From positions 34,526 through 98,525 of the forward strand of contig JAEUUT010000196.1 of the NCBI GenBank assembly GCA_016787415.1: a DNA stretch of 64,000 bases. The letters run 5' to 3'. Position 1 is the stretch's first letter, and each line of letters begins with the position of its first letter. Shown here piece by piece: positions 24,283 to 34,200 of the stretch. The stretch is from Saprospiraceae bacterium (lineage in GTDB: Bacteria > Bacteroidota > Bacteroidia > Chitinophagales > Saprospiraceae). Below the pieces are notes generated by a model. It saw nothing but the letters and a program-made list of their open reading frames with translations. It searched no databases and had not been told where the DNA came from. The position numbers and the translations under genes are program-made.

Positions 24283-25011
24283 TTGGCGCTCTATCTCATT
24301 CCCGTTCCCATTGCAGAAAATGCGTTGCATACCATTCCGCCGTATGTACAGGAAACGGCCCGGCGGCTGGAGGTGTTTATTGTGGAACGGGCCAAAACGG
24401 CGCGGCATTTTATCAAAAGCATCGGGCCGGAGCGGCCGCTGCCCGAATTGGTATTTGTAGAAATGCCGCAGCATGAAACGGATGTGGCCAACAAGCGCAG
24501 CGCGGCGGACAATGAGGCAGAACAAACATTTTTACAAGCCATCAAGGCCGGAAAAGACGTGGGGTTGCTCTCCGAAGCCGGTTGCCCGGGCGTAGCCGAC
24601 CCCGGTGCGCATATTGTGGCGCTGGCGCACCGAAAAGGTGTGAAAGTAGTGCCGCTGGTAGGCCCGTCGTCGCTGCTGCTGGCCTTGATGGCTTCGGGCA
24701 TGAACGGGCAAAAATTCGCATTTCACGGGTATTTGTCGGCCAAACGCCCCGAACTGGCGGCCGATTTGCGGCGACTGGAAAACCAGGCCCGGCAACAAAA
24801 CCAAACCCAACTTTTTATCGAAACACCTTATCGCTCGCAAATGGTGGTGGAAGTGGCGCTCGAAACCCTGCAACCCGGCACCATTTTCGGACTGGCACAA
24901 GACCTTACCGGCGAGGGCGAACTGCTGCGTTCGCTGCCCGTGCGGGACTGGAAAAAAGAAAAGCCTGTGCTGGGGAAATTGCCGTGTGTGTTTATGGTAG
25001 GAGGCGGTTGA
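24283..25011 (+). CDS. RsmI-like SAM-dependent methyltransferase (tetrapyrrole methylase fold)
   Basis: The 242-residue protein starts LYLIPVPIAENALHTIPP and has LLSEAGCPGVADPG and VVPLVGPSSLLLALMASG, the signature of the RsmI branch. RsmI itself 2'-O-methylates C1402 of 16S rRNA, but this is the shorter paralogue type common in Bacteroidota, so the target is uncertain. The start codon is TTG, directly after the hairpin arm with no visible ribosome site; no ATG is available upstream in frame. The stop TGA is part of the next repeat (GGTTGAATCAGG). Confidence 0.82.
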   Translation: MALYLIPVPIAENALHTIPPYVQETARRLEVFIVERAKTARHFIKSIGPERPLPELVFVEMPQHETDVANKRSAADNEAEQTFLQAIKAGKDVGLLSEAGCPGVADPGAHIVALAHRKGVKVVPLVGPSSLLLALMASGMNGQKFAFHGYLSAKRPELAADLRRLENQARQQNQTQLFIETPYRSQMVVEVALETLQPGTIFGLAQDLTGEGELLRSLPVRDWKKEKPVLGKLPCVFMVGGG

Positions 25012-25220
25012 ATCAGGATTTTGGGGCGTTTGAATCAGGATTTTTGGGATTTAAAGGATTAGAAGGATTCCGACTGAGCGTGTACAATAATTGTACCGTG
25101 GTCAAGCAGTCTGGTTAGAATCAGATTCAAATACAATTAATAAAATTCAAAAAATTGTACACCCTACGTCGGTAATCCTTCTAATCCTTTAAATCCCAAA
25201 AATCCTGATTCAAACGCCCT
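25008..25220 (+). repeat. Hairpin, AATCAGGATTT/GGATTAGAAGGAT family, convergent junction
   Basis: The arm GGGCGTTTGAATCAGGATTT and onward through TTAAAGGATTAGAAGGATT (25024-25070) is repeated inverted at about 25173-25219 with one inserted base near the inner end. An extra copy of TTGAATCAGGATTTT precedes the left arm and supplies the methyltransferase stop. An inner pair TGTACAA...TTGTACA flanks the centre. The same family occurs at 57581-57720. Confidence 0.8.
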
Positions 25221-25222
25221 TC

Positions 25223-27430
25223 CTACAACTTCTCCAGCACAAAATCCGTCAGTTTGGTAAACAAGTGCCGCGTGGCATTATCCCCGTAAATGCCGTGGTT
25301 GCGATTGGGATAGTAGTAGGTATCGAACTGTTTTCCGGCTTTCACCAACGCATTGATCATTTCGGTGGTTTGTTGCCAGTGTACATTGTCGTCGGCCGTA
25401 CCGTGGCAAATCAGGTAGTTGTCGCCGCGCAGCAGGGAAGCAAAATTGACGGGTGAATTCTCATCATATCCCGCCGCATTGTCTTTCATGGTGTGCATGT
25501 AGCGTTCGGTGTACGCCGAATCATACCATTTCCAGTTGGTAACGGGCGCTACGGCCATCGCCATTTTAAATACGTCATTGCCCTTGAGGATGCAGGAAGT
25601 GCTCAGGTAGCCGCCGAAACTCCAGCCCCAGATACCGATTCTGCCCGGGTCGACCCAGGGTTGTGCCCGGAAATAGCGGGCGGCGGCAATCTGGTCTTCC
25701 GTTTCGTATTTGCCGAGTTGCAGTTGGGTGCATTTTTTGAAATCGCGCCCGCGGCCGCCGGTGCCCCGGTTGTCGATGCTCACGATGACGTAGCCTTTTT
25801 GTACCAGCATCTGGTGCCAATTGCCCACGTATCCGTCGTAGGAATTTTGCACGGTTTGGGAGCCGGGGCCGCCGTAGTTATCGAACAACACCGGGTATTT
25901 CCGCGTAGAGTCCATGCGGGCGGGCTGCATAATGCTCGCATTCAGCACGATGCTATCGTTGATCTTGATCTGAAAGAATTTCTTATCGACAAAACCGTAC
26001 TCGCGGCGGAGACCGACCACGCGGCTGTTGTTGATGAGGGTGCGCAGGGTTTCGCCGCTTCGTTTGCGCAGGGTGACTACCGGCGGCGTATTGGCGTCCT
26101 GCCAGGTGTGGGTGAAATATTCGAACGTAGGGCTAAAAACCACTTCGTTGGTGCCCGCTCCGGGCGTCATCAGTCGCGGCGCAGCACCCGAGAGGCTGCC
26201 TTCCCACACCTGCCGGTCGAGCGGTGTCGGGGAGGCCGTCTGGTAGTAAAATATTCCGTTTTTCTCGTCTACACCATAAAAAGCGGTCACATCGATATTG
26301 CCCGGCGTGAGGTCGACGCCCGCATCACCGGATGTTCCGTTGAATTTGTGGATGTGCTGGTAACCGCTGCGCTCACTGGTCAAAAGGAAACCGCCCTGTT
26401 GGAGCAGAATAAGTTTGTTTTCCGACTCCAGTTCGACGTAGGCCGCGTCTGTTTCGCGGAGTACCAGGCGCGTAGGCACCCATTTTTGAGGCTCTTCAGG
26501 GTCGGAAATGATGCGTTCGGGCACGGCCTGGAGCAATTCCAGGGTATCCTGTCGGCGGTTCAGGCGGCTCATAATCAACTTATTGTCAGGGCTCCAGTTG
26601 ATACGGGGCACATAGTCGTCCGTTTCCAGGCCCATCAATTCCCCTTTCATCGCGCCTGCATCGGCATCGTACAGGTGTACGCTGACTACCGAGTTTTGAG
26701 CGCCTACTTTCGGGTATTTGAAGGTGCTGCGGCGCGGGTAGTTGCCGCCTTCATACCAGGTAAGCGGAAATTCAGGCACATTGGTTTCATCAAAACGGAT
26801 GAATGCCAGCATCGATCCATTGGGGCTCCATTTGGTAGCCACCATGCCATCGCCATCAACCGGGCTGAACTCTTCTTCATACACCCAGTCGGGCAGGCCG
26901 TTGATGATCTTGTTTTTGGCGCCATCGCGGGTAACCTGCGTTGTTTTTTTGGTTTCTAAATCCTTGACAAACAAATTATTGCCTGCTACGAATGCTACAC
27001 GGTCGCCATCGGGAGAGAGGGCAACGAACTGCTGTTTTCCTGATTCATACACGGGTGTCGTTTCACCCGATTTGAGGTTGTACACAAAGTAATTGGCCAG
27101 TACGGAATGCCGATACACCGGTTCGGAGGCGGTGCGCAACAGCAGCAATGTTTCGTCCTCGCTGAACTCGAACTGGTCAAATTCGGCGGCAGCCGTCGGC
27201 AGTTTCAAGGTGAGCACCGAATCAAATTTTTCATTCAATACACTGTGCAGGTGCAGTTTGCCTTCATCCAGGTCAATATAGTGCAGACCGTCTTTCATGT
27301 ACTGGTACTTGGCGCCGGACGAGGGATAGAACTTGTAAAACAGAAAGCAATCGTCGAGGGTAATCTGTTTCTGGGCCGTTAGAAAGCCCGCGCAGCAAAG
27401 CAGGGTGGCAAGGACAAGCGTTTTTTTCAT
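25223..27430 (-). CDS. S9 family dipeptidyl peptidase IV
   Basis: A 735-residue exported serine peptidase that removes Xaa-Pro dipeptides. A signal peptide (KKTLVLATLLCCAGFLTAQ) is followed by an eight-bladed propeller (DPPIV N-terminal domain, with NGLPDWVYEEEF and MLAFIRFDETNVPEFPL) and an alpha/beta hydrolase domain. The catalytic Ser is in GIWGWSFGGYLS (about residue 605), Asp in GTADDNVHWQQ (about 680) and His in NRNHGIYG (about 711). The substrate amine-binding Glu pair is seen in VYEEEF. The start at 27430 is chosen because the signal peptide begins there. The stop is 3 nt from the hairpin arm. Confidence 0.94.
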   Translation of the reverse strand: MKKTLVLATLLCCAGFLTAQKQITLDDCFLFYKFYPSSGAKYQYMKDGLHYIDLDEGKLHLHSVLNEKFDSVLTLKLPTAAAEFDQFEFSEDETLLLLRTASEPVYRHSVLANYFVYNLKSGETTPVYESGKQQFVALSPDGDRVAFVAGNNLFVKDLETKKTTQVTRDGAKNKIINGLPDWVYEEEFSPVDGDGMVATKWSPNGSMLAFIRFDETNVPEFPLTWYEGGNYPRRSTFKYPKVGAQNSVVSVHLYDADAGAMKGELMGLETDDYVPRINWSPDNKLIMSRLNRRQDTLELLQAVPERIISDPEEPQKWVPTRLVLRETDAAYVELESENKLILLQQGGFLLTSERSGYQHIHKFNGTSGDAGVDLTPGNIDVTAFYGVDEKNGIFYYQTASPTPLDRQVWEGSLSGAAPRLMTPGAGTNEVVFSPTFEYFTHTWQDANTPPVVTLRKRSGETLRTLINNSRVVGLRREYGFVDKKFFQIKINDSIVLNASIMQPARMDSTRKYPVLFDNYGGPGSQTVQNSYDGYVGNWHQMLVQKGYVIVSIDNRGTGGRGRDFKKCTQLQLGKYETEDQIAAARYFRAQPWVDPGRIGIWGWSFGGYLSTSCILKGNDVFKMAMAVAPVTNWKWYDSAYTERYMHTMKDNAAGYDENSPVNFASLLRGDNYLICHGTADDNVHWQQTTEMINALVKAGKQFDTYYYPNRNHGIYGDNATRHLFTKLTDFVLEKL

Positions 27431-27558
27431 CTTGAAATAAGCAGATTTGGCAAGCCACAAGGTAAAACGCCGCTCCGAAAGATGGCTGGAAATCCGACAA
27501 AGGCGCTGTTCAGGCGACATTTGGACAGGTTTCCGGCTGTGTGAAGTGAGCGGGGTCG

Positions 27559-27566
27559 TATTTTTG
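27559..27566 (+). promoter_or_regulatory. -7 element upstream of the thioredoxin/MsrA-like gene
   Basis: TATTTTTG, exact consensus, 119 nt before the ATG at 27686. The leader would include the solo repeat arm at 27589-27653. Confidence 0.4.
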
Positions 27567-27588
27567 TTGGGCTTGCGGTTCGTGTTCT

Positions 27589-27653
27589 CTTGGCATTTTT
27601 TTTAACACAAAGTACACCAGGGTTTGCGCAAAGGACACGAAGCGTAGCGTACA
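27589..27653 (+). repeat. Unpaired repeat arm (CTTGGCATTTT ... GTAGCGTACAC)
   Basis: Contains CTCTTGGCATTTT, then TTGCGCAAAGGACACGAAG and GCGTAGCGTACACC, modules that form paired stems elsewhere (19390-19477, 55635-55768). No opposite arm is present here, so it is probably a decayed or partial copy. Confidence 0.6.
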
Positions 27654-27685
27654 CCGTTCGTATTTTCAATCATTTGTACGGAATC

Positions 27686-28702
27686 ATGATGCTCCGATTT
27701 TTTTCATTCGCCACTTTTCTTGTGGCAGGTATGCTGCTCAGCGGCCATTTTTGGGAAAAACAAACCTCCAGCCCAATATCCCTTTCAAATCAGCAGGAGC
27801 CTCCCACCGAGCAACCCGAAGAACTGGGCCAGGTGCATTGGCTCCGCGACCTCGATGCAGGCCGCAAAGAGGCCCGGAAAATAGGCAAACCTTTGCTGAT
27901 TTTGTTTCAGGAGGTGCCCGGATGTTCCAATTGCACGCGTTATGGCAACTACACGCTTTCGCACCCGCTGATCGTGGAAGCGATCGAGACGTATTTCGTG
28001 CCGGTGTGCATTTACAACAACAAAGGCGGCAAGGACGGCGAAGCCCTCAAAACCTTTGGCGAGCCGGCCTGGAACAACCCTGTGGTACGCATTGTGCAGC
28101 CTGACAACCAGGATGTTGTGTCGCGCATATCCAATTTTAACTCGCCTGCCCAACTCGTGCGCGGCATGCGTGCAGCGCTCGAAGCCACCGACCGCGAAGC
28201 GCCGCAATACCTCGATTTGCTGCTGGAAGAACTCGCCGCACGCGAAATCGGGCTGGAAACGGCTACTTTTTCGATGTATTGTTTCTGGAGCGGAGAAGGC
28301 ACCTTAGGTAGTATACCAGGCGTCGTCGAAACAGAACCCGGTTTTCAGGATGGCAAGGAAGTGGTGCAGGTAAAATTCAACCCCACTGTGGTGAAAAAAG
28401 AAGAACTGGAGGCCCTCACCCAACCCAAAGGCATCAAAACCTGCGGCTGGAATGGTGGTTTCAGCAGCGACCGGGAGCCGAAATATTACCTGGCGCAAAC
28501 GGATTACAAGTTTGTACCCATGACCTCGCTGCAAGCCTGCCGCGCCAATAGTTTGGTAGGCAAAAACCAGTCGCCGGATGCCTTGCTTTCACCTCGCCAG
28601 CGCGCTATCCTCGAAAAAATCCGGCAAAACCCGAAAAGCAAGGCCAAAAATGTGATCGGGAAAGATTTAAAGAAAGCCTGGGAAATGGCAGGCGGCGTGT
28701 AG
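27686..28702 (+). CDS. Exported thioredoxin-like protein fused to an MsrA-like domain
   Basis: The 338-residue protein has an N-terminal signal anchor (MLRFFSFATFLVAGMLLSG), then a thioredoxin-like domain with VPGCSNCTRYG (Cys80, Cys83) and AWNNPVVRIV. From about 195 it resembles peptide methionine sulfoxide reductase A: YCFWSGEGTLGSIPGVVETE keeps the CFWxxE catalytic motif (Cys199, Glu204), then DGKEVVQVKFNP. The usual MsrA HDPT and GQYRS motifs are missing; the C-terminus instead has YYLAQTDYKFVPMTSLQACR. It resembles the VPGU/VPGC thioredoxin-like (seleno)protein group. It probably acts in periplasmic redox repair. Starts at 27686 and 27689 are equivalent. Confidence 0.75.
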   Translation: MMLRFFSFATFLVAGMLLSGHFWEKQTSSPISLSNQQEPPTEQPEELGQVHWLRDLDAGRKEARKIGKPLLILFQEVPGCSNCTRYGNYTLSHPLIVEAIETYFVPVCIYNNKGGKDGEALKTFGEPAWNNPVVRIVQPDNQDVVSRISNFNSPAQLVRGMRAALEATDREAPQYLDLLLEELAAREIGLETATFSMYCFWSGEGTLGSIPGVVETEPGFQDGKEVVQVKFNPTVVKKEELEALTQPKGIKTCGWNGGFSSDREPKYYLAQTDYKFVPMTSLQACRANSLVGKNQSPDALLSPRQRAILEKIRQNPKSKAKNVIGKDLKKAWEMAGGV

Positions 28703-28800
28703 GGGATTCGCCGTTTTGTTTACCCATCGGGCAGGAATGGGAAAACGGATGAAACGCTTTTTTTACAAATTCACTACATTTCGGCCCAAACTGCCAATGC

Positions 28801-29649
28801 ATGTTATTCTGGACGGCCATTTTTACCTGGATTGCGATTGTATACGGCGCTGTATGCGCGCTGTTCTACTTCGGGCAGGACTTTTTCTTTTTCCGTCCGG
28901 AACGGTTACCGAAGTGGTTTACCTACCAGTATCCGTTTCCGTTTCAGGAAGTCAATTTCGAGATGGAAGACGGCGGCACCGTCAATGCCCTGCATTTCAA
29001 AGTGCCCAACAGCAAGGGCGTCGTATTTTACATCAAGGGAAATTCGAGAAGCATCAAGGGCTGGGGCAAATTTGCCAAGGATTTTGTAGGCAAAGGCTTT
29101 GATTTTTTTATTCTCGACTACCGTGGTTTTGGCAAAAGCCGCGGGCGACGCACCGAAGAAATCCTGTTTTCCGACCTTCAACAGGTGTACAAATGGCTGG
29201 CTTCGGAATATGAAGAAGAGCAGATTGTGTTGTACGGCCGCTCTCTCGGCAGCGGACTGGCGGCGCGCATTGCGTCGTGGAACACCCCACGCATGTTGAT
29301 TCTCGATTGCCCTTATTATTCGTTTTTGTACCATATCAAGCGCTACGGGTTCATTTTGCCGCTCAATTGGCTCTTGCGTTACCATATCCGCACGGATCGG
29401 TTTGTAAAAAAAGTGCAGGTGCCGATATATATCCTGCACGGCTCCAAAGACCGGCTGATTCCTTACAAACAAAGCGAAATGTTGCGCCAACTGGCGCCGG
29501 ATCGCATCCGACTATTCCCGATTGTGGGCGCGGGCCACAACAACCTGCCGGAATTTCCGGCGTACCATGATTTGTTGTACGATATTTTGCACGAGGAAGT
29601 AGACACGGATTTCGCGGATAAAAAAACGGAGTTACACGGATTGGGTTGA
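28801..29649 (+). CDS. Membrane-anchored alpha/beta hydrolase
   Basis: A 282-residue protein with an N-terminal membrane helix (AIFTWIAIVYGAVCALFYFG) and an alpha/beta hydrolase fold: FFILDYRGFGKSRG (oxyanion-side loop), VLYGRSLGSGLAARIAS (nucleophile Ser), YILHGSKDRLIPYKQ (Asp) and VGAGHNNLPEF (His). It is related to the BEM46/YfhR type of serine hydrolases; the substrate is unknown. The natural end is probably near LLYDILHEE: the last ~15 codons (from about 29602) and the stop are encoded by the repeat unit that starts ACACGGATTTCGCGGAT, so the C-terminal tail is repeat-derived. Confidence 0.85.
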   Translation: MLFWTAIFTWIAIVYGAVCALFYFGQDFFFFRPERLPKWFTYQYPFPFQEVNFEMEDGGTVNALHFKVPNSKGVVFYIKGNSRSIKGWGKFAKDFVGKGFDFFILDYRGFGKSRGRRTEEILFSDLQQVYKWLASEYEEEQIVLYGRSLGSGLAARIASWNTPRMLILDCPYYSFLYHIKRYGFILPLNWLLRYHIRTDRFVKKVQVPIYILHGSKDRLIPYKQSEMLRQLAPDRIRLFPIVGAGHNNLPEFPAYHDLLYDILHEEVDTDFADKKTELHGLG

Positions 29650-29818
29650 GGTGAAGGGAAATTTGCTCTCTCACTATTGACCAATCTGTGTAACTAGACA
29701 CGGATTTCGCGGATAAAAAAAACGGAGTTACACGGATTGGATTGAGGTGAAGAGGAATTTGTTCTTCACCTCAATCCAATCCGTGTAACTCCGTTTTTTT
29801 TATCCGCGAAATCCGTGT
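29602..29818 (+). repeat. Hairpin plus direct copy, CACGGATTTCGCGGAT family, convergent junction
   Basis: One direct unit (29602-29656) lies over the end of the hydrolase gene. A second unit (29698-29753) forms a perfect 56-bp stem with its inverted copy (29763-29818), with a 9-nt loop (GGAATTTGT). The stem contains an A8/T8 run. It ends 3 nt from the porV stop. Similar ATCCGCGAAATCCGTG repeats are widespread in Bacteroidota spacers. Confidence 0.9.
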
Positions 29819-29821
29819 TAC

Positions 29822-31030
29822 TTATTCGTCACCGTCGCCTTCAAACGCTTCAAAATCGAACAACAGGCTGAAACGCAGCGTATTATCGAGCGGGTTGCGC
29901 TGGTTGGTAGTTGGTACCAGGTACGAGAAATTAAGGCCGAACACATTGTATTTCACGCCGAGGCCCACGCTGAAGTATTTGCGGTTGCCTTTTGAATAGT
30001 GCTCGTAGAAGTAGCCGGTACGGATAGCAAACTGGTCGTCGTACCAGTATTCCAGGCCCGCGCCGATGGTGATTTCTTTCAGTTCTTCGCTGAAACCGCC
30101 CGGTGCGTCGCCGAAGGATTTGAACACGCCCCGAATCGGCGAGTACTGCTTGTAGTCAGGCGTATCATCACCGTCTTCATCAATTTCAGGGCGCGGTGTA
30201 GGCACCATCAGTTTGTTGAAATCGGTGGTAAACGTCAGGGTATTGTACTCATCGAGGTTTACTTTCCAGGCAGCGCCGATACCCAGGTTGCTGGGGATGT
30301 AGTCGCGGTTGATGGAGTTGGTGTACGTAATTTTCGAGCCCAGGTTAGTGAGGGCAGTACCGATGGTCAGTTCACTTTTTACGTTGTTGATTTCCAGCGG
30401 CGCCTTGTACGTAAAGGAAATGTCGGCAGCACCGGCGAGGCCCGGTTTGATTTCGTTGCCTTCCACCACGCGGCCGGTAGCCAGGTTGGAGTAGATGAAT
30501 TTGGCCCCTACGGCAGCCGAAAAACGTTCGGTCAGTTTGCGGGCATAAGCGCCGGTCACTTCGAATTCGTTGGGGCGACCCTGGCCGAGCGACTGGCCAT
30601 TTTCGTCCGTAAATTCGATATCGCCCAGCGAGAAATAACGCAGGCCGAAACCGGCTGTCTGGAATTTGTCGATTTTGAAATAGCCTGACAGGTAGGCCAG
30701 GTACACGTCGTTGAGGCCCAGGTTGCGCATCCAGGGGGTGTAGGTGGCTGCCAGCGAGATGTTTTTATCAGCAAAAGCCAGTTTCGACTGGTTGTAGTGC
30801 ATACCATTCGGGTCGGCCGACGTAGCGATACCGACATCGCCCATGGCGCCGCCGCGTGCATCGGGCACGATGCGAAGGAAAGGAACAGCCGAAGTCACAG
30901 CGTTGGCGCAACGCTCACCTGTGATCGGGTTATTACCGTTGATACATTTCGGCTGTATCTGGGCATGTACCGCCGTAGCCGCCAGTGCGAATATCGTTGC
31001 CAGCAACGCCGGAGCAAGTGATTTCTTCAT
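29822..31030 (-). CDS. porV: T9SS outer-membrane shuttle protein PorV (LptO)
   Basis: A 402-residue FadL-like beta-barrel. The signal peptide (KSLAPALLATIFALAATAVHA) is followed by the PorV signature FLRIVPDARGGAMGDVGIAT with DPNGMHYNQSKLAF, and later TYTPWMRNLGLNDVYLAYLS and GLNFSYLVPTTNQRNPLDNT. PorV carries folded cargo from the translocon to PorU, which removes the C-terminal signal. It lies directly downstream of porU, the conserved pair. It has its own TACTTTTG promoter (31121-31128). The start at 31030 is set by the signal peptide. Confidence 0.95.
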   Translation of the reverse strand: MKKSLAPALLATIFALAATAVHAQIQPKCINGNNPITGERCANAVTSAVPFLRIVPDARGGAMGDVGIATSADPNGMHYNQSKLAFADKNISLAATYTPWMRNLGLNDVYLAYLSGYFKIDKFQTAGFGLRYFSLGDIEFTDENGQSLGQGRPNEFEVTGAYARKLTERFSAAVGAKFIYSNLATGRVVEGNEIKPGLAGAADISFTYKAPLEINNVKSELTIGTALTNLGSKITYTNSINRDYIPSNLGIGAAWKVNLDEYNTLTFTTDFNKLMVPTPRPEIDEDGDDTPDYKQYSPIRGVFKSFGDAPGGFSEELKEITIGAGLEYWYDDQFAIRTGYFYEHYSKGNRKYFSVGLGVKYNVFGLNFSYLVPTTNQRNPLDNTLRFSLLFDFEAFEGDGDE

Positions 31031-31120
31031 GAGTGTAAAAATTGATGTGTTTAGTGGCAAAATTTGACCCGACCTGATTTTGTGACGGTGAAGGGTATAG
31101 TTTTTTTAGCAAAAAGTGTG

Positions 31121-31128
31121 CAAAAGTA
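31121..31128 (-). promoter_or_regulatory. -7 promoter element for porV
   Basis: TACTTTTG on the minus strand, exact consensus, 90 nt upstream of porV in the 193-bp gap after porU. Confidence 0.6.
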
Positions 31129-31223
31129 GGGTAATCACGCGGCTTTTTGAAGTTTTTGTTTCCCGGGATAGCAAGGTTTTTGTTATTTAAGCGGGAAAAC
31201 CCTGAAAAACAGTATTCAGCCGC

Positions 31224-34200
31224 TTATTTCAAAATGACGAGTTTTTCAAATTCGCTCTCCGCCGTTACGGAACTTCCCGACAAGTCGGTACCACGTACTT
31301 TCACCCGGTACAGGTAAACACCACGCGCCAGCCGGTCGCCGTAGTCGTCGAGGCCATTCCATTGAATGTCCGTCACCCGGAAGCCATCGGGGTTGGAAGC
31401 GTGCTGAATGGTTTTGACCAATTTGCCCGACACGGTGAAAATGCTGATTTGTACATCCAGCACTTGACCAGCCAGGTTGTGTTCAAACTGGAAATAGGTA
31501 TTCGTAGTAAAAGGATTCGGGTAGTTCAGCACATGGTCGATGGCTGCTTTTCCGTCTTCGGCCACTACAAATTCCGTGTAGCCTTCGCCGGGGTTATTGG
31601 CTACGTCCCAGCCTTTTACCTGAAGCGTATGACGGCCCGTTGTCAGGTTGCGCAAAGGGAAAATGGCTTGCCCGCGGCGGTAATTATCCTGCTCGCTGAC
31701 GTAAAAATCATTCAACACAATGGTTTCCAGCACATTGCCATCGAGCACAGCCGTCAGGTCGTGTCCAAGCCCCGTAGCGCTCACATTCATGCCGTGGTCG
31801 TCGGAGCATTTTACCAGCACTTTGGGATTGTTGTCGGTAATACCGCCGCTGACGAATGCATCTGTGTTGAGGTAAGGCGTCACGACGGGTGCTTTGTCGT
31901 CCTGAATCTGGTTGGCATTTCCGCCGATCACAATATTTTTATCAGCGCCTGCGGCATCCAGCGGAGAGCCGTTTTCGGCGTAGTAACTGATTTTTGCCGG
32001 GCCGTAGTTGTATTCAATATCCTTGGGCACCACAAATTCGATGGCAAAACGGCCGCCCGTAACAGTCGCAATTCCTTTAAAAAGGATATTGCGTTGTACC
32101 TGAAACTCTTCGTATCCGCTCGTAGGGTCTTGCACCAAGGTACGCAGCGTTTGAACCTTGTCGAATACCGACACATACACACGGCCATTGAAACTGCTGA
32201 GCAGACTGCCCAGCGTATCGGTCACAACGCCTTCGATTTTTACCGGCATCAGCGCTTTCAGGGTATCTGGCTGCCCTGCCACTACTTCGTGGCCGTTGAT
32301 TTTGGTGGTGGCCACGCGGTATTCCGGCATGGCAAGAAACATCGCCGGGTCGCCCAGCAGGGTAAATCGGCGCGCATTGTCCTGATCGGAAGTCAAAGAG
32401 TTTTTTGCATCCTTCAGGATGTCGCCGATGCTGCGGTACTGCCCATTCACCCGTTTGAAAATGAAGCGCTGCACGGCATCGGTCAGGATATTGTTGCCAC
32501 CGATAAATACGGCGCGTACGGTAGTAAACAGCGCAATAGCGCCCGAATTGGGTTTCAGAAGCGCCTGTTCACCGCCTGTTACCAGCGAATAGTCGTCGTA
32601 GCCGCCAAAAGAGCAGGTGGCGGTAACAATCAGCGGGTAGCGCCCGGGGTTTTCCCATCCTGCAATGTCGTTGTTGGTCACCACGCGTTCCTGCGCCAGT
32701 CCGCGCGGGCCGCCGTGGCCGATGTATTGCAGCAGCAAAGCGCCTTTAAACACCTCGGAATTCACAGCCGCCTGCGCATCCGGGTAGCGTTGGCCACCGG
32801 AAGTAGCCACTTGCTGATAGGCGTCGAAATAGATTTTATCGACATTGAACCAGGATTCTGTGGCAGCCGTAGCGTTGGCGAGGTCTTCTGCCTGGTTGAG
32901 GTGTACATTGCTGTCTTCATCGTCGGCCAGGAACGTCGTGCGCAAGTGCCAGTCGCCCAGGGTAGAAGGCGATTGGTCGTAAGCCATAATTTTATCCACC
33001 ACCACCTGTGCTTCCGAAGGAGCGTCGACGGTCAGTCGGCCGACCGCAATATCGAGCGCACCGGAGAGGTTTCCGCCTTCGTTGTCGTTGAGCAGCGCAA
33101 AAAAGTCGTCAGAAGGGTAAGAGGTAATCGGGCTGAACGATTCCGGTGTTTCAAAAACAGGAATATAATCGCGGTTGGCCGTCGAATTGGTCACATTTCG
33201 AGGGTCGAAAGAACCGTCGCCCAACAACAGCAGGTATTCAAATTTATCCGGGTTGCGGTCGTACAGCATACGGGCAAAATCGCGGATGGCTACCGGGTCT
33301 TTTGCGCCGGAAGAGAACTCGTTGTAGAGTTGAAAGATATTGACGGTTGCGACGTTCAGGTTGCTGAAACTGCGGCGATGTTCGGCTAATTGTTGGGCTT
33401 GCGCTTCAAAATCGGGGTGATAAATGATAGCCATGTGCAGGTTTTCCAGCGCATGAATATTCTGATTGGCCACTTTCCCGGCTACGGATTCCGGTTTGGG
33501 GAATACCGCATTGTCGGCAAATGCGATAAAACTTTTGAGGGTGGTAGTAACGGCGCCAAATTCGACGGTACCGCCATTTTGTGTTTTTTGCTGAATAAAA
33601 GGAAGTCGCGGATTGCTGATGTCCCAAACGGTGAGGTTGCCACTCGCTCCGCTGAGACGGAAGGTGGTGGCGGCTTGTGCCAGGCTGCTCAGATCGCGAA
33701 ATTCCAAAATCGAGCCGCTCATAGTCAGGCGACGGCGGGCATTGATTTCGATATAATCCAGCCAGCCTTCACTTTGTTGGGAGGTTTCCTGGTACTGAAT
33801 TTTCACGTCAAACTGGTCGCCCGTAGGTTGGAAACTGCCTTGAATTACACCCAAACCGGCAAAAGAGGCTTCGTTGTTGCTCACGTCGACGCCATTGATG
33901 GTTTTGGAAAGCGTTACGGCGCCCGCTGCCAGCCGCACGACTGTGCTGACGCTGGAACGGCCTGCAAATTCGGCCCGTACACGCGCCACACTGCCAGGTA
34001 CGACGTTGGGGAAATTGAATGCGTAATTGCGTTCGCGGGTTTGGTAAAAATAATCGCCAAACCATTTTTTGCCTGCGCCCTGGGCGGAAGTAGAAAAATC
34101 GAGCAGGTTGACCTTGTCGTCTTCAATTCTGATGAAGTCGTCGAAGGTTTCGGTAACGACGGAGGCCTGCACACTGGTTTGTTCGCTCATACGCAAGCCA

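Noticed and set aside
25493..26959. 488-codon plus-strand frame
   Set aside because: Antisense to the dipeptidyl peptidase gene, whose catalytic motifs are complete.
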